The notes beneath the pieces were generated by a model, which ran no database searches, was not told the DNA's origin, and worked only from the letters and a program-made list of their open reading frames with translations. DNA of 64,000 nucleotides from Rosistilla carotiformis (GTDB lineage: Bacteria > Planctomycetota > Planctomycetia > Pirellulales > Pirellulaceae): positions 2,604,001-2,668,000 of the forward strand of contig NZ_CP036348.1 of the NCBI RefSeq assembly GCF_007753095.1, in the 5' to 3' direction. The number at the start of each line of letters is the position of its first letter. Position 1 is the stretch's first letter. This document shows positions 54,769 to 64,000 of this stretch, in pieces. Position numbers and translations under genes: made by a program.

Positions 54769-56568
54769 TTACAGCAGCTCGTCGAGTTGATCGACTAGCG
54801 AATTGAACCGCTGCAACGCGGTGGCGACCGGGCTCGGTTGGGTCATATCGACACCGGCGGACTTCAGCAGATCCAACGGGTCTTGGCTGCAGCCTCCTTT
54901 CAGGAAGCTCAAGTAATCGTTCAGCTCGCTCGCGCCGCCGCTCAGCACGCGCTGCGACAGGGCGATCGCGGCGCTTAATCCGGTCGCGTACTTGTAGACG
55001 TAAAACGCGCGGTAAAAGTGAGGGATCCGGAAGCACTCGAGTTCCAGTTGTTCATCGATCGCAAAGTCGGGACCGAAGTAGTCGTTCAACAATCCGCGAT
55101 AGACTTCCTTGAACGTTTGCACCGTCAACGGTTCGCCCGCTTCGGCCATCTCGTGAGTCTTCTTTTCGAACTCGGCAAACATCGTCTGCCGCACGATCGT
55201 GGCGCGGATGCTGTCGATCTCTTGGTTGATCAGGTAAGCACGCTCTTGATCGCTGTCGGCGATCGACAACAGGTGTTCGGTCAATAATTGTTCGTTGAAC
55301 GTGCTGGCGACTTCGGCGACGAAGATCGTGTAGTTGTAATATTCGTATGGCTGATGTTTTGACGAATACCAGCTGTGCATCGAGTGCCCGGCTTCGTGAG
55401 TCAGCGTGAAGACATCGTTCAGCACTTCCTCTTTGTAGTTCATCATGATGTAGGGATCGCCGTCGTAGCTGCCACAGCTGAACGCACCGCTCTGCTTGCC
55501 ACGGTTGGGATAACGATCGCTCCATCGTCCGCGGAGTCCCTTGCCTAAGGTCGTGCAGTATTCGTCGCCCAGCGGCTTCAACGATTCGAGAACCACCTCG
55601 ACCGCTTGGTCCCAGGTGTGATGCTTCTTGATCGAATCGAGGACCGGTACGTAGGTGTCGTATTGATGGATGTCATCGAGTCCCATCTTGCGACGGCGGA
55701 CGTCGAAGTAGCGATGGACGCTCGGGAGCGATTCGCGAACGGCGGTGATCAGGTTGTCGTAGACCGTTTGCGGGACGTTGTCGGGGAAGAGCGAACTGGT
55801 CAGCGCGCTGTCGTAATTTCGAGCCCGAGCGTAGTAAACGTCGCGGTGGATGCTGCCGACCAGCGTCGCGGCGAGGGCGTGTTTGTGTCCTTCGAACTGC
55901 TCATAATATTGTTCAAAAGCTTGCTTGCGAACGCTGCGGTCAGGACTGACCATCAACTGTCCGAAGGTGGCGTTGGAAAGTTCCAGCTCGCGACCGGTGT
56001 GATCCGTGATCGTGCCAAACTTGAGATCGGCGTCGTGCAGTTGGCGGAACGCGTTCCCCGCAGCGCCAGCCATTTCGCCTTGCATCGCCAACAGTCGCTC
56101 TTCGCCATCGGACAATGTGTGTGGTTTGTAGCGGAGCGTTTGTTCCAGTTGGCGACGGAAGGGTGCCAGCTCTTCCGAAGCGATGAACTCTTGAATCCGA
56201 TCGTCGGGAATCGCCAGCAATTCAGGCCGCATCCAGCTGGAGGCTTGGCTGGCACGGACGGCCAAGTTCTGGAAGCGGGCCTGCATCGCTTGATACTGGC
56301 CGTTGGTTTGGTCTTCGGTCGTCTTTAGAAAAGCGTAGGTTCCCAGACGTTCGGCCAGCCGGTCCATCTCGCTATCGAAACGCAGCACTTCCGCCAGCAC
56401 GGCCGCGGATTCTGCCAAGCGTCCACGATGCGATTCGTATTCGGGCATCCGTGCGTCGAACCGCTTGAAATCGACTTCCCAGCTCGCATCATCGGCGTAT
56501 AAACGCTGCAAATCCCAGGTGTCTTCGGTTGCAACTTGGTCACGATTGGGAAGCATCTCAACGCTCAT
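54769..56568 (-). CDS. pepF: Oligoendopeptidase F (M3B metallopeptidase)
   Basis: This 599-aa zinc peptidase has the HEAGH motif at 391-395 (LTHEAGHSMHSWYSS), the downstream zinc-ligand region VAEVASTFNEQLLTEHLL and the M3 segment FYRAFYVYKYATGLSAAIAL. It cleaves short oligopeptides in the cytosol. N-terminal DTWDLQRLYADDASWEVDF is the usual family start, and the length is normal. Its 3' end abuts the tandem repeat array, leaving no room for a normal terminator. It is followed on the same strand upstream by gyrB after a 214-base gap. Confidence 0.94.
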   Translation of the reverse strand: MSVEMLPNRDQVATEDTWDLQRLYADDASWEVDFKRFDARMPEYESHRGRLAESAAVLAEVLRFDSEMDRLAERLGTYAFLKTTEDQTNGQYQAMQARFQNLAVRASQASSWMRPELLAIPDDRIQEFIASEELAPFRRQLEQTLRYKPHTLSDGEERLLAMQGEMAGAAGNAFRQLHDADLKFGTITDHTGRELELSNATFGQLMVSPDRSVRKQAFEQYYEQFEGHKHALAATLVGSIHRDVYYARARNYDSALTSSLFPDNVPQTVYDNLITAVRESLPSVHRYFDVRRRKMGLDDIHQYDTYVPVLDSIKKHHTWDQAVEVVLESLKPLGDEYCTTLGKGLRGRWSDRYPNRGKQSGAFSCGSYDGDPYIMMNYKEEVLNDVFTLTHEAGHSMHSWYSSKHQPYEYYNYTIFVAEVASTFNEQLLTEHLLSIADSDQERAYLINQEIDSIRATIVRQTMFAEFEKKTHEMAEAGEPLTVQTFKEVYRGLLNDYFGPDFAIDEQLELECFRIPHFYRAFYVYKYATGLSAAIALSQRVLSGGASELNDYLSFLKGGCSQDPLDLLKSAGVDMTQPSPVATALQRFNSLVDQLDELL

Positions 56569-56720
56569 CAGTTTGGAAATCCGTTGTACGTGGTGAAATC
56601 GAGTGAACTTGCGATCGTCATTCTACGAAAACGCCCGGCTCGCGAAACGGCGAGGGCGTTTGTGGGGAGGGCAAATCCGCAGGGACCGCCACGAATCGGT
56701 TGAAAGCAAGAGGCCAAACC

Positions 56721-56748
56721 GCCTGCGCCGACAAGCATCGGTGCAGGC
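56721..56748 (-). terminator. Hairpin just downstream of gyrB (candidate terminator)
   Basis: GCCTGCGCCGA (56721-56731) pairs with TCGGTGCAGGC (56738-56748) with one G-T wobble and a 6-base loop. It sits about 35 bases past the gyrB stop on the reverse strand. The following T content is low, so this is a moderate call. Confidence 0.5.
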
Positions 56749-56782
56749 GTGCGTTGGTTCCAACCGCGGCAAAGCCGAAGAT

Positions 56783-59299
56783 CTAGACGTCCAGATTGCG
56801 GACGTCGAGGGCGTGCTTTTCGATGAACTCGCGACGCGGTTCGACTTTGTCGCCCATCAGCAGGCGGAACATCTCATCGGCTGCACCGGCATCTGTTAGG
56901 TTCACCTTGATCAGCGTTCGGTTCGCCGGATCGAGCGTCGTTTCGCGAAGCTCTTCGGCGTTCATTTCGCCCAGACCTTTAAAGCGTGTCAGCGTCAATC
57001 CTTTTTCACCCGCGGCCCGAACTTCGGCCAACAGTGTGCGGAGGTCTTCCAAGCCGCGGACGTTCTCATCGCGGACCAGTTTGAACCGCGGTTCGGTCGC
57101 TCCGGTTCGTTCCTGCGGGATCAGGTCTTCGATACCGAAGTTCAGCGGGGCGATCTCTTTCAGGGCGGAATTGATCGTGCGGACTTCGTGCAATTCGACA
57201 AGTCGTCCGAAGGTCGGCTTGTTTTCGGCAGCGGCCGCTGGTACCTCGTCGCCCGTTGCGTTCACCGAAGGAATTTCGATTTCTTCGGGCGCATCCAACG
57301 TGACGTTGTTGGCTTCCATAAACGCGCTCATCTCGGTTTGGTCCTGGAACCAATGCTCCTCGCCACCGATAAACAAGTGCAGCGGAGGCAAGCGTCCTGT
57401 CACGGGGTCCATCCGCAACGAGTGGGCTCGCAGGCTAATACCACGGCGTTCCAAGGCGACAATCGACTCTTCGCATTCAGCCAAGGTCTCGCAAAGCGTC
57501 CGCATCTCGGCACCTTCGACGCGACGGCCGTCTTCGGTTTCAAGAACCCCTTCGGCAAGACCGCGGTCGAGCAGCTGACGCTTCATTTCTTCATCGGTCT
57601 GGACGTATTCGCGATGCTTCCCTTTGACGACGCGGAACAGCGGCGGTTGAGCCAAGTAGACGTGTCCGCTGGCAACCAATTGGTACATCTGGCGATAAAA
57701 GAAACACAACAACAAGGTACGGATGTGCGATCCATCCACGTCGGCATCGGTCATGATGACGATTTTGTTGTAGCGGCGTTTGGTCAGATCTTGGTCGGCG
57801 CCGATGCCGGTGCCGAAGGCCTGGATCATGCTCTGAACTTCTTCGTTCGCCAACACCTTGTCTTCGCGACTCTTGTAGGCATTGATGATCTTACCGCGAA
57901 GCGGCAGGATCGCTTGGAAGTCACGCATCCGCCCGCCTTCGGCCGATCCACCGGCCGAATCACCTTCCACCAGGTAGATCTCGCATTCTTCCATGTTCTT
58001 GCTGATGCAGTCGCGGAGCTTGCCGGGCAAGCCGCCGCCGCCGAGGGCATCTTTACGTTTTCTCAGCAAGTCCTTCGCTTTGCGAGCCGCTTCGCGGGCT
58101 TCGGCGGCCAGCAAGCCCTTGCGGACGATCGTCTTGGCGACCTTCGGATTCTCTTCCAAATACTTCGTTAGATTTTCGCCGATGCCGTTGGTGATGATCC
58201 CTTCGACTTCGCTGTTGCCCAGCTTCGTTTTGGTCTGGCCTTCGAATTGCGGATGCAAAACACGAACGCTGATCACGGCGGTTAGACCTTCGCGGAAATC
58301 GTCTCCGGTCGGCGCGATGCCTTTGAAGAGACCTTCCTTTTTGCCGTAGTTATTCAGTGTTCGGGTCAGCGCGCTGCGGAAGCCCGAGACGTGCGTGCCG
58401 CCTTCAATCGTATGGATGTTGTTCACATACGACTGGACGTTTTCGGTGAATTCGGTCGAGTATTGGAGTGCGATTTCGTATTCCACATCGTCGCGATGGC
58501 CGGTGAAGGACATCACTTCGGGATGCAAGGCATCGCTGGCACGGTTCAAGTGTTCGACAAATTCGACGATACCGCGTTCGTAACAGAAGTCCGCTTCTTC
58601 GCCGTTGCGTTCGTCCAGGAATTTGATCCGCACACCGCTGTTCAAGAACGCCAGCTCTTGCAAGCGTTTGTTCAACGTATCGAAGTTAAACTTTGTCGTT
58701 TGAAAAATGTGCGAATCGGGTTTGAACGTCGTCTTGGTGCCCGTCTTCTTTGTCTCGTGTCCCTTTTGGACGGGCCCTTGGGGGATGCCACGCTCGTAGT
58801 TCTGAGTCCAGGTCATCCCTTCGCGATGAACCTCCACCTCGCACCACTGCGACAGGAAGTTCACGACCGTGACCCCCACACCGTGCAAACCGCCGGATGT
58901 TTGGTAGGCACCTTCTTTGAACTTGCCGCCGAATTTCAGGACGGTCATCACCCCCTCGAGGGTGCTGACTTCTCGGTCGAGTTCTTCCGACAATTGATCG
59001 TGGCGTGCGACGGGGATACCGCGGCCATCGTCTTCCACCGTGACCGAGCCATCGTTGTGGACCGTCACCAAGACAAGCTTCGCGAATCCGGCCATCACTT
59101 CGTCGATCGAATTGTCGACGACTTCGTAGACCAAATGGTGCAGGCCGCGCCCCGTGGTGTCACCGATGTACATACTGGGCCGCTCGCGGACGTGCTCCAA
59201 ATCCGACAAGTGCGTCAGATCGGCCGAATTGTAGTCGGCATTGGCTTCGCGTCGAACGGGTTGTGAAGCTGCGTCGGATTCCGGGGCGGCGTCGCTCAT
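56783..59299 (-). CDS. gyrB: DNA gyrase subunit B
   Basis: This 838-aa subunit has an N-terminal GHKL ATPase domain (EVVDNSIDE, DDGRGIPV, QTSGGLHGVGVTVVNFLS), a transducer domain and a TOPRIM domain with EGDSAGGSA and DADVDGSHIRTLLLCFFYR. The C-terminal RFKGLGEMNAEELRETT motif is intact. A long insertion between TOPRIM halves (about residues 570-720) resembles that of enterobacterial GyrB rather than the short Gram-positive form. With GyrA it introduces negative supercoils. AGGAA lies about 5 bases before the ATG. gyrA is not in the window. Confidence 0.97.
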   Translation of the reverse strand: MSDAAPESDAASQPVRREANADYNSADLTHLSDLEHVRERPSMYIGDTTGRGLHHLVYEVVDNSIDEVMAGFAKLVLVTVHNDGSVTVEDDGRGIPVARHDQLSEELDREVSTLEGVMTVLKFGGKFKEGAYQTSGGLHGVGVTVVNFLSQWCEVEVHREGMTWTQNYERGIPQGPVQKGHETKKTGTKTTFKPDSHIFQTTKFNFDTLNKRLQELAFLNSGVRIKFLDERNGEEADFCYERGIVEFVEHLNRASDALHPEVMSFTGHRDDVEYEIALQYSTEFTENVQSYVNNIHTIEGGTHVSGFRSALTRTLNNYGKKEGLFKGIAPTGDDFREGLTAVISVRVLHPQFEGQTKTKLGNSEVEGIITNGIGENLTKYLEENPKVAKTIVRKGLLAAEAREAARKAKDLLRKRKDALGGGGLPGKLRDCISKNMEECEIYLVEGDSAGGSAEGGRMRDFQAILPLRGKIINAYKSREDKVLANEEVQSMIQAFGTGIGADQDLTKRRYNKIVIMTDADVDGSHIRTLLLCFFYRQMYQLVASGHVYLAQPPLFRVVKGKHREYVQTDEEMKRQLLDRGLAEGVLETEDGRRVEGAEMRTLCETLAECEESIVALERRGISLRAHSLRMDPVTGRLPPLHLFIGGEEHWFQDQTEMSAFMEANNVTLDAPEEIEIPSVNATGDEVPAAAAENKPTFGRLVELHEVRTINSALKEIAPLNFGIEDLIPQERTGATEPRFKLVRDENVRGLEDLRTLLAEVRAAGEKGLTLTRFKGLGEMNAEELRETTLDPANRTLIKVNLTDAGAADEMFRLLMGDKVEPRREFIEKHALDVRNLDV

Positions 59300-59892
59300 T
59301 GAATTCCTGCGTTGGGACCGAAAAGAGAACGATAACAGGGCAGAATTCTATCAGAATCGCGTCTCGATGACGATGCCACTAACCCTCCGAGAGTCCCTTT
59401 CCGACGCGAATCAGGTCGAATTCGGGGGCTAAATGGTGACAATGCAAATTGCCCCATCTAAAGCCTGAAGATTTCATCCAAGAAGGACGGCGAGGTGGAG
59501 TGCGGAAACGTCACCACTGGTTGGCTTCGTCGCGGGGACGGAGCGATGTGGCACAAGCCGTCTAGCCGTTAAAGTCCGTTGGTGGAACGCTGCAAATTCC
59601 GACACGGCAACCTGAAAAAATGAATTCCTCCGACCCCAAGTCGAGGTGGAAGATAGGTTTCAGGTATTCAGCGAGTGGCCGTTTCTCGGTCCTTCGCATT
59701 CGGCTTTCTCACCCCCGTGCGGGCGGGGCTGAGCCTCCGGGCTCAGCCTCGCCCTCTTATATTCATTCCGGTGGGTGTTCAGATATCGGTTCCTTCGTTT
59801 CGGTGTTCGGCCCAGCCGCTTCACCGAAACGTGAGGATCACGATCGCCGCGGGGTAAGATTGTCCCAACGCGGCTTGCGATGGCCCTTTTGC
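59300..59892. other. Intergenic region between gyrB and fba with a strong hairpin
   Basis: These 593 bases contain no supported gene. They hold the gyrB promoter side and the fba 3' side. The main structure is the 15-bp hairpin at 59721-59754. Frames here are random-looking and lack ribosome-binding sites. Confidence 0.4.
59721..59754. repeat. GC-rich 15-bp-stem hairpin, terminator- or REP-like
   Basis: GGGCGGGGCTGAGCC (59721-59735) pairs with GGCTCAGCCTCGCCC (59740-59754) with one G-T wobble and a TCCG tetraloop. Neither strand has a long T run; the plus strand continues TCTTATATT. It lies downstream of fba on the reverse strand. It may be a terminator or a dispersed palindromic repeat. Confidence 0.55.
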
Positions 59893-60903
59893 TTACAGGG
59901 TCTTGCCAAGCTTCGATCCGTTGCCGGCTTGGCCGAAAGCGACCATTCGCGCTACGCAAACTTCTTTCATTGCCTCACGCGATGGCTTCAGGTAGGCGCG
60001 AGGATCGAAGGCCGATGGGTCTTCTTGCAATACTTTGCGGATCGCTCCGGTGATTGCCATCCGGTTGTCGGTGTCGACGTTGATCTTGCGAACACCGCTC
60101 TTGATACCGCGTTGGATCTCTTCGACAGGCACGCCGTAGGTCTGCTTCATCTTGCCGCCAAAGGCGTTGATGATGTCTTGCAGTTCTTGCGGGACGCTGC
60201 TGCTGCCGTGCATGACCAAGTGCGTGTTGGGCAGGCGACGGTGGATCTCTTCGATGCGGCTCATCGCCAACACTTCACCATCGGGCTTGCGAGAGAACTT
60301 GTAAGCACCGTGGCTGGTTCCGATCGCAACAGCCAATGCATCGACGTTGGTTTCAGCGACGAAGCGTTCGGCTTCTTCGGGGTCGGTCAACAATTGATCG
60401 TGGGTCAATTCGCCGACAGCACCGTGGCCGTCTTCTTGTTCGCCTTCGCCACTCTCAAGCGATCCCAGGCAACCGAGTTCGCCTTCGACCGAAACGCCCT
60501 TGGCGTGCGCCTGTTTGACGACTTCGGCGGTTACCTTAACGTTGTATTCATAAGAAGCGGGGGTCTTGCCGTCCTCTTCCAACGAACCGTCCATCATCAC
60601 GCTGGTGAAGCCGTTTGCGATCGCGCTCATGCACGTCTCAACGCTGTTGCCGTGATCTTGGTGCATCACGATTGGCAGGTGCGGATACAGTTCAGCCGCA
60701 GCCAACATCAGGTGACGCAGGTAGTTGTCTTGCGAGTAGGCGCGAGCGCCACGAGAGGCTTGCACGATAACCGGCGAATCGGTTTCGTTAGCAGCTTCCA
60801 TGATCGATTGAATCTGTTCCATGTTGTTCACATTGAACGCTGCAACGCCGTAATTGTTTTCGGCGGCATGATCCAGGACGACGCGAAGAGGTACGAGAGG
60901 CAT
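59893..60903 (-). CDS. fba: Class II fructose-bisphosphate aldolase
   Basis: This 336-aa zinc-dependent aldolase cleaves fructose 1,6-bisphosphate in glycolysis and works in reverse in gluconeogenesis. The zinc-site segment HQDHGNS has His81, Asp83 and His84; further family motifs are [31 protein letters not shown] and [10 protein letters not shown], with KINVDTDNR near the C-terminus. The length (336) and the acidic E-D-rich loop fit the CbbA/Fba subgroup. GAGGA lies 8 bases before the ATG. It is followed by the UDP-glucuronate decarboxylase gene upstream, 114 bases apart. Confidence 0.96.
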   Translation of the reverse strand: MPLVPLRVVLDHAAENNYGVAAFNVNNMEQIQSIMEAANETDSPVIVQASRGARAYSQDNYLRHLMLAAAELYPHLPIVMHQDHGNSVETCMSAIANGFTSVMMDGSLEEDGKTPASYEYNVKVTAEVVKQAHAKGVSVEGELGCLGSLESGEGEQEDGHGAVGELTHDQLLTDPEEAERFVAETNVDALAVAIGTSHGAYKFSRKPDGEVLAMSRIEEIHRRLPNTHLVMHGSSSVPQELQDIINAFGGKMKQTYGVPVEEIQRGIKSGVRKINVDTDNRMAITGAIRKVLQEDPSAFDPRAYLKPSREAMKEVCVARMVAFGQAGNGSKLGKTL

Positions 60904-61017
60904 CGGGAAATCCTCGGTTTCAGATTGGTTTAATAAGGAAGACGAGTCAACCTGCTCGTTTCATCCTCCGCATTATCCCGTTGGATCGCTGCGACGCAAG
61001 GGTGCCGCCACCGACGT

Positions 61018-61986
61018 TTAGACGTAGTTTGGCGTCGGTGGCCGGTAGTCGTTCAGGTCGATCGATTGGAACCAATCGATGGTCTTCGCCAAGCCATCGC
61101 GAAGCGGTGTCGTGGGGGTCCAGCCCAGATGCTTTGTGGCCAACGTGATGTCGGGTTTGCGGCGCGTCGGATCATCGGCAGGCAACGGTTGTTGGATCAG
61201 CTTCGATTTCGATCCGGTCAATTCGATCACGAGTTCTGCCAATTCACGGATCGTGAATTCCCCTTGATTACCGATGTTCACCGGCCCAACAAAACCGTCG
61301 GTGTTGTTCATCATCCGAATGATCGCGTCGACCAGGTCGTCGCGGAAGCAGAACGACCGGGTCTGTTGGCCGTCGCCAAAGATCGTGATGTCTTCGTTCT
61401 GCAACGCTTGACGGATGAAGTTCGAGACCACGCGGCCATCATAAGGATGCATTCGCGGCCCATAGGTGTTGAAGATCCGCACGATCCGGACATCGACTTT
61501 GTTCATCCGATGGTAATCCATGAACAGCGTCTCAGCCGCTCGTTTGCCTTCGTCGTAACAAGCACGCGGTCCGATCGGGTTGACGTTGCCGCGATACGAT
61601 TCGGTCTGCGGATGCTCTTCAGGATCGCCATAGACCTCGCTGGTGCTGGCTTGCAAAATTCGGGCGCCACAGCGTTTGGCCAAGCCCAGCATGTTGATCG
61701 CTCCCATCACGGAAGTCTTCATCGTTTTGATCGGGTTGTATTGGTAGTGCCCGGGAGCCGCCGGACAGCCCATGTTGTAGACCTGGTCGACCTCCAAGAA
61801 AATCGGCAACGTGATGTCGTGGCGGATCAGTTCGAAGTTTGGTTTCCCCAGCAGGTGGGCGACATTGGTCTTTTGACTGGTGAAAAAATTGTCCAAACAG
61901 ATTACGTCGTGCCCCTCGGCAACCAAACGTTCACACATGAACGAACCAAGGAAGCCGGCACCACCGGTGACGAGAATACGTTGCAT
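61018..61986 (-). CDS. uxs: UDP-glucuronate decarboxylase (UDP-xylose synthase-like SDR)
   Basis: This 322-aa extended SDR enzyme has GGAGFLGS at 8-15 for NAD binding. The Thr-Ser-Glu triad region is [10 protein letters not shown], and the catalytic Tyr144-x3-Lys148 is in [12 protein letters not shown]. The family marker segments [33 protein letters not shown] and [13 protein letters not shown] separate UXS from other NDP-sugar epimerases. It converts UDP-glucuronate to UDP-xylose, a precursor for surface polysaccharide. It is on the same strand as fba and gyrB but probably separately transcribed. Confidence 0.94.
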   Translation of the reverse strand: MQRILVTGGAGFLGSFMCERLVAEGHDVICLDNFFTSQKTNVAHLLGKPNFELIRHDITLPIFLEVDQVYNMGCPAAPGHYQYNPIKTMKTSVMGAINMLGLAKRCGARILQASTSEVYGDPEEHPQTESYRGNVNPIGPRACYDEGKRAAETLFMDYHRMNKVDVRIVRIFNTYGPRMHPYDGRVVSNFIRQALQNEDITIFGDGQQTRSFCFRDDLVDAIIRMMNNTDGFVGPVNIGNQGEFTIRELAELVIELTGSKSKLIQQPLPADDPTRRKPDITLATKHLGWTPTTPLRDGLAKTIDWFQSIDLNDYRPPTPNYV

Positions 61987-62153
61987 CTTGTTGCTCTACT
62001 GCTGGGAGATGAAGACGAACCGGCCTTGGATGCCGGGAAGACATAACCGGCCAACCAGGCATGCCGTGGATTGCTAAGTGTATTCCGAAATCAGCCCATG
62101 TACAGGCTGTCGTCCCCGTGGAATCCACGCACGTTGGGCTAACGACAGTCGAA

Positions 62154-63113
62154 CTAAAGCGTGCGATGGTACGCCGATCCGGCGGCCACGTGGTGAAACC
62201 CGAGTCGGGTTAGGAAATCGACTCTCGCCGGGGACGATGGTTTTTCCGAATTGATGATCGCCCGCACGGTGTGAAAACGGCGTTGAACCATCGATGGTAG
62301 CGAACCGGCAACCGCGTAACGCACCTCCGCCGCGAGGTCGACGTCCAACGGATTCCCGGTCAGGCTCATGAAGCTGGCCAGATACAGAAGCCCGCGATCC
62401 ATCACCAGGGCGTCGCGATCGGCCAAATAATACGTTGCCGAAGCCAGTTCTTGGCCCGTCCGGTTGGAGACGACAAATTCGGTGATGTCGAAGTGCGAAT
62501 GAGCGCACGCGGCACGCCACTCGGTCGGCAGTTGCAGCGGGCGTTCGTCGATCGTTGCCATCCGCCGCAGCAGTAATAATTCGCGATCGACAGGCGCCCG
62601 GAACGTTGTCAGATCCAACTCCATCGCGATCATCGGCGTGCGCGGTAGGAAGCCGGCGGTGGTCAACAGGTCGACCATCAAGTGATCACTGTCGGGGATT
62701 CCAATCACGCCCGAGTAGGGTTCCAAACCGACCAAGCCCGACAGGTCGCCCAGGACCGTGCCAACTTCAAAGTCTCGGATTCCGCCCGCCGCGGAGAGAT
62801 CGATCGACGCTTGCAGCAACGCGGTTCCCGACGCATGCCGGTCTTCACATTGTCCAATGCAAAAGCTGGCGATCCGAGCCCGGACGGGAGGGTCGTCGCT
62901 GGGGTCGGTTTGCAGATGCGAAAATCCGACAAGTTGGCCCGCTTCTTCGATCACCAGCATGTGGTCGAACTCGAAAAAGGGCTTATCGAGAATCGCCTGT
63001 TCCAACTGCGCGGCGGTCGTTGTAACGATCGGACCTACCGTCTGCCAATGCTCGCGCCAAGCAACCGCCAGCCGGTTCGTATCACTATTTTGGAATGGGC
63101 GAATCAAAGCCAC
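62154..63113 (-). CDS. GNAT-type N-acetyltransferase-like protein
   Basis: This 319-aa protein has an N-terminal half of GNAT-like pattern (IRPFQNSDTNRLAVAWREHW; MLVIEEAGQLVGFSHLQTDP) and a second GNAT-like half (VVSNRTGQELASATYYLADRD). The canonical acetyl-CoA loop is only weakly recognisable, so the fold is a probable call and activity is uncertain. GTG 63113 has AGGAAAA about 7 bases upstream. A nested palindrome (CTGTCGT/ACGACAG, 62107-62148) lies just downstream of its stop and may end its transcript. Confidence 0.7.
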   Translation of the reverse strand: MALIRPFQNSDTNRLAVAWREHWQTVGPIVTTTAAQLEQAILDKPFFEFDHMLVIEEAGQLVGFSHLQTDPSDDPPVRARIASFCIGQCEDRHASGTALLQASIDLSAAGGIRDFEVGTVLGDLSGLVGLEPYSGVIGIPDSDHLMVDLLTTAGFLPRTPMIAMELDLTTFRAPVDRELLLLRRMATIDERPLQLPTEWRAACAHSHFDITEFVVSNRTGQELASATYYLADRDALVMDRGLLYLASFMSLTGNPLDVDLAAEVRYAVAGSLPSMVQRRFHTVRAIINSEKPSSPARVDFLTRLGFHHVAAGSAYHRTL

Positions 63114-63305
63114 AACAGTTTTCCTGCATCATGCGGGGCGTTCTTGTGACAGCAAATCATGGCACAGGTCGCCGCCGTTGGCCATGCCAGGCAATCGTGA
63201 AATTGGGTCGGTCTGGCATTATATCCAATTTCAATGGATCCGTGGCGCTGCGAAACGTTGGTAAAACGGGTAGATTCCCTGTCGCGATTCCCTTTGGAGC
63301 ATGTG

Positions 63306-64000
63306 ATGCCCGATATTTTATCAAATGAATTTAGCGAACCAGGATTTCTGAAACGGCTTCGGAACTGGCGCGATGCGATGCCTTGGTTGGTCCTGGCGCA
63401 GTGTCTGCAATCGGCGACGTCGATTGTGGCTTTGATCCTTGCGCTGGCAGCCTTGTTCGCGGGATCTTGGGGGGCGTTTGCCCTGGAACGCACGATCGAG
63501 CAACGGAACTACGAAGCGTTTCCCGATTGCGCGGCGATCCCTGTTCGCGTTCCTCTAACCGGGAGCGTGAACCTGCTGCCGGCGGAACTTTCGCAAGTCC
63601 GCGGCCCATCGGTCGCCGGTGTCCATCTCTATCTGACCAGCCCGCTTCGCCAGTTGGCGGTCGAACAACACGACCCGTTGGTCGTGGGGCTTCGCCTGCT
63701 GCAGCAGTTTTGGCTGTTTGCCGTTTGGATTTTACCCGCTGGTTTTGTCATCCGTGCGGCGGCGCTGAACGTTGCCGGACGTGAGCGGATGTCGACGCCC
63801 GATTCCCTCAAGCTGGTCGTGAAACGTTCGCCAAGCTTTTTGTCCGGACTCGCGCTAACGCTCGGCTTTATGCTTTTCTGTCTGACCTACTTCCTGCTGT
63901 TGGGCTTCGTCGACCGAATCCCTGCCGTGGGAACGATCCTCGCCACGATCGGCGGTCTGTTAGGATTGCCCGTCCTGATCCTTGCGGGCATTTTGATGTT
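63306..64000 (+). CDS. Multi-span membrane protein, partial (runs off the right edge)
   Basis: ATG 63306 is preceded by GGAG (63296-63299) with 6-base spacing, and the frame stays open to the window edge (about 231 codons). It begins MPDILSNEFSEPGFLKRLRN. Hydrophobic segments follow near 35-60 (TSIVALILALAALFAGSWG), 135-155 (LQQFWLFAVWILPAGFVI), 180-205 and 210-230. An extracytoplasmic loop lies between the first two. No domain is recognised; the layout resembles planctomycete multi-span proteins of unknown function. Confidence 0.72.
   Translation, partial: MPDILSNEFSEPGFLKRLRNWRDAMPWLVLAQCLQSATSIVALILALAALFAGSWGAFALERTIEQRNYEAFPDCAAIPVRVPLTGSVNLLPAELSQVRGPSVAGVHLYLTSPLRQLAVEQHDPLVVGLRLLQQFWLFAVWILPAGFVIRAAALNVAGRERMSTPDSLKLVVKRSPSFLSGLALTLGFMLFCLTYFLLLGFVDRIPAVGTILATIGGLLGLPVLILAGILM

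Noticed and set aside
54320-55036. Long reverse-strand frame (238 codons) with repeated SRLQPT and ASADQA-type peptides
   Set aside because: It is the translation of the 46-bp tandem repeat array and the end of pepF in another frame. The unit is not divisible by three and there is no ribosome-binding site.

Overview
The window is a stretch of bacterial chromosome, moderately GC-rich and densely coding on both strands, and almost certainly from a planctomycete of the Pirellulaceae (Rhodopirellula / Roseimaritima / Rosistilla type). The evidence is the gene content: a PVC-type membrane-bound dehydrogenase with HEAT repeats and a C-terminal CxxCH haem site, a DUF1080 secreted hydrolase, a large octahaem cytochrome with HEAT and TPR repeats, a fused GldF-GldG ABC subunit with a DUF4340 partner, several small planctomycete-style proteins and histone-H1-like lysine/alanine-rich proteins. 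The genus is inferred from recalled family content, not from a search. No rRNA, convincing tRNA, CRISPR array, prophage or intact insertion sequence was found.

Layout. 1-8.5 kb: end of a membrane protein overlapping greA, then typA, a divergent epmB/efp pair (EF-P and its beta-lysylation enzyme), tmk, holB and a LysM/L,D-transpeptidase. 8.6-13.2 kb: a reverse-strand carbohydrate pair (glycogen-debranching-type glucosidase and GT4 glycosyltransferase), an 800-base gene-free stretch with a perfect hairpin terminator, and a 102-aa conserved-looking protein. 13.6-20 kb: a DNA methyltransferase with a ~290-residue H1-like tail, two GTPases with overlapping genes, and an HD-GYP/PilZ pair with overlapping genes (c-di-GMP turnover and sensing). 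20.3-26.4 kb: a small helical protein, the PVC dehydrogenase and a secreted low-complexity protein with a toroid-like C-terminus. 27-32.8 kb: the Gld-like ABC operon. 32.9-33.1 kb: a 161-bp fold-back element. 33.1-42.4 kb: octahaem cytochrome, acs, a small conserved-type protein, a Cys-rich secreted protein and acnA. 42.6-50.8 kb: an H1-like 64-aa protein, an HPF/RaiA-like protein, DUF2293, DUF1080, an orphan ParA, a membrane coiled-coil protein, a secreted GIY-YIG protein, an AIM24-family protein and a D-2-hydroxyacid dehydrogenase. 50.8-54.8 kb: a quadruple-CBS protein, alanine dehydrogenase and PhzF, with two related REP-like palindromes and a 46-bp tandem array of about eight copies. 54.8-64 kb: pepF, gyrB, fba, UDP-glucuronate decarboxylase, a GNAT-type protein and the start of a multi-span membrane protein.

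How the genes work together. Translation support (typA, efp/epmB, HPF-like), replication and nucleotide supply (tmk, holB, gyrB, the methyltransferase), central carbon metabolism (acs, acnA, fba, ald) and envelope or sugar chemistry (L,D-transpeptidase, GT4, debranching enzyme, UDP-xylose synthase) sit beside lineage-specific electron-transfer and surface proteins. The most unusual object is the solitary methyltransferase whose tail looks like a nucleoid-binding domain and whose last residues (QPELFLF) resemble a sliding-clamp-binding motif. If both readings hold, it would be a methylase tethered to bulk DNA and to the replisome.

Many start codons given here are internal to the longest open frame. 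They were chosen on ribosome-binding-site spacing, signal peptides or family start.
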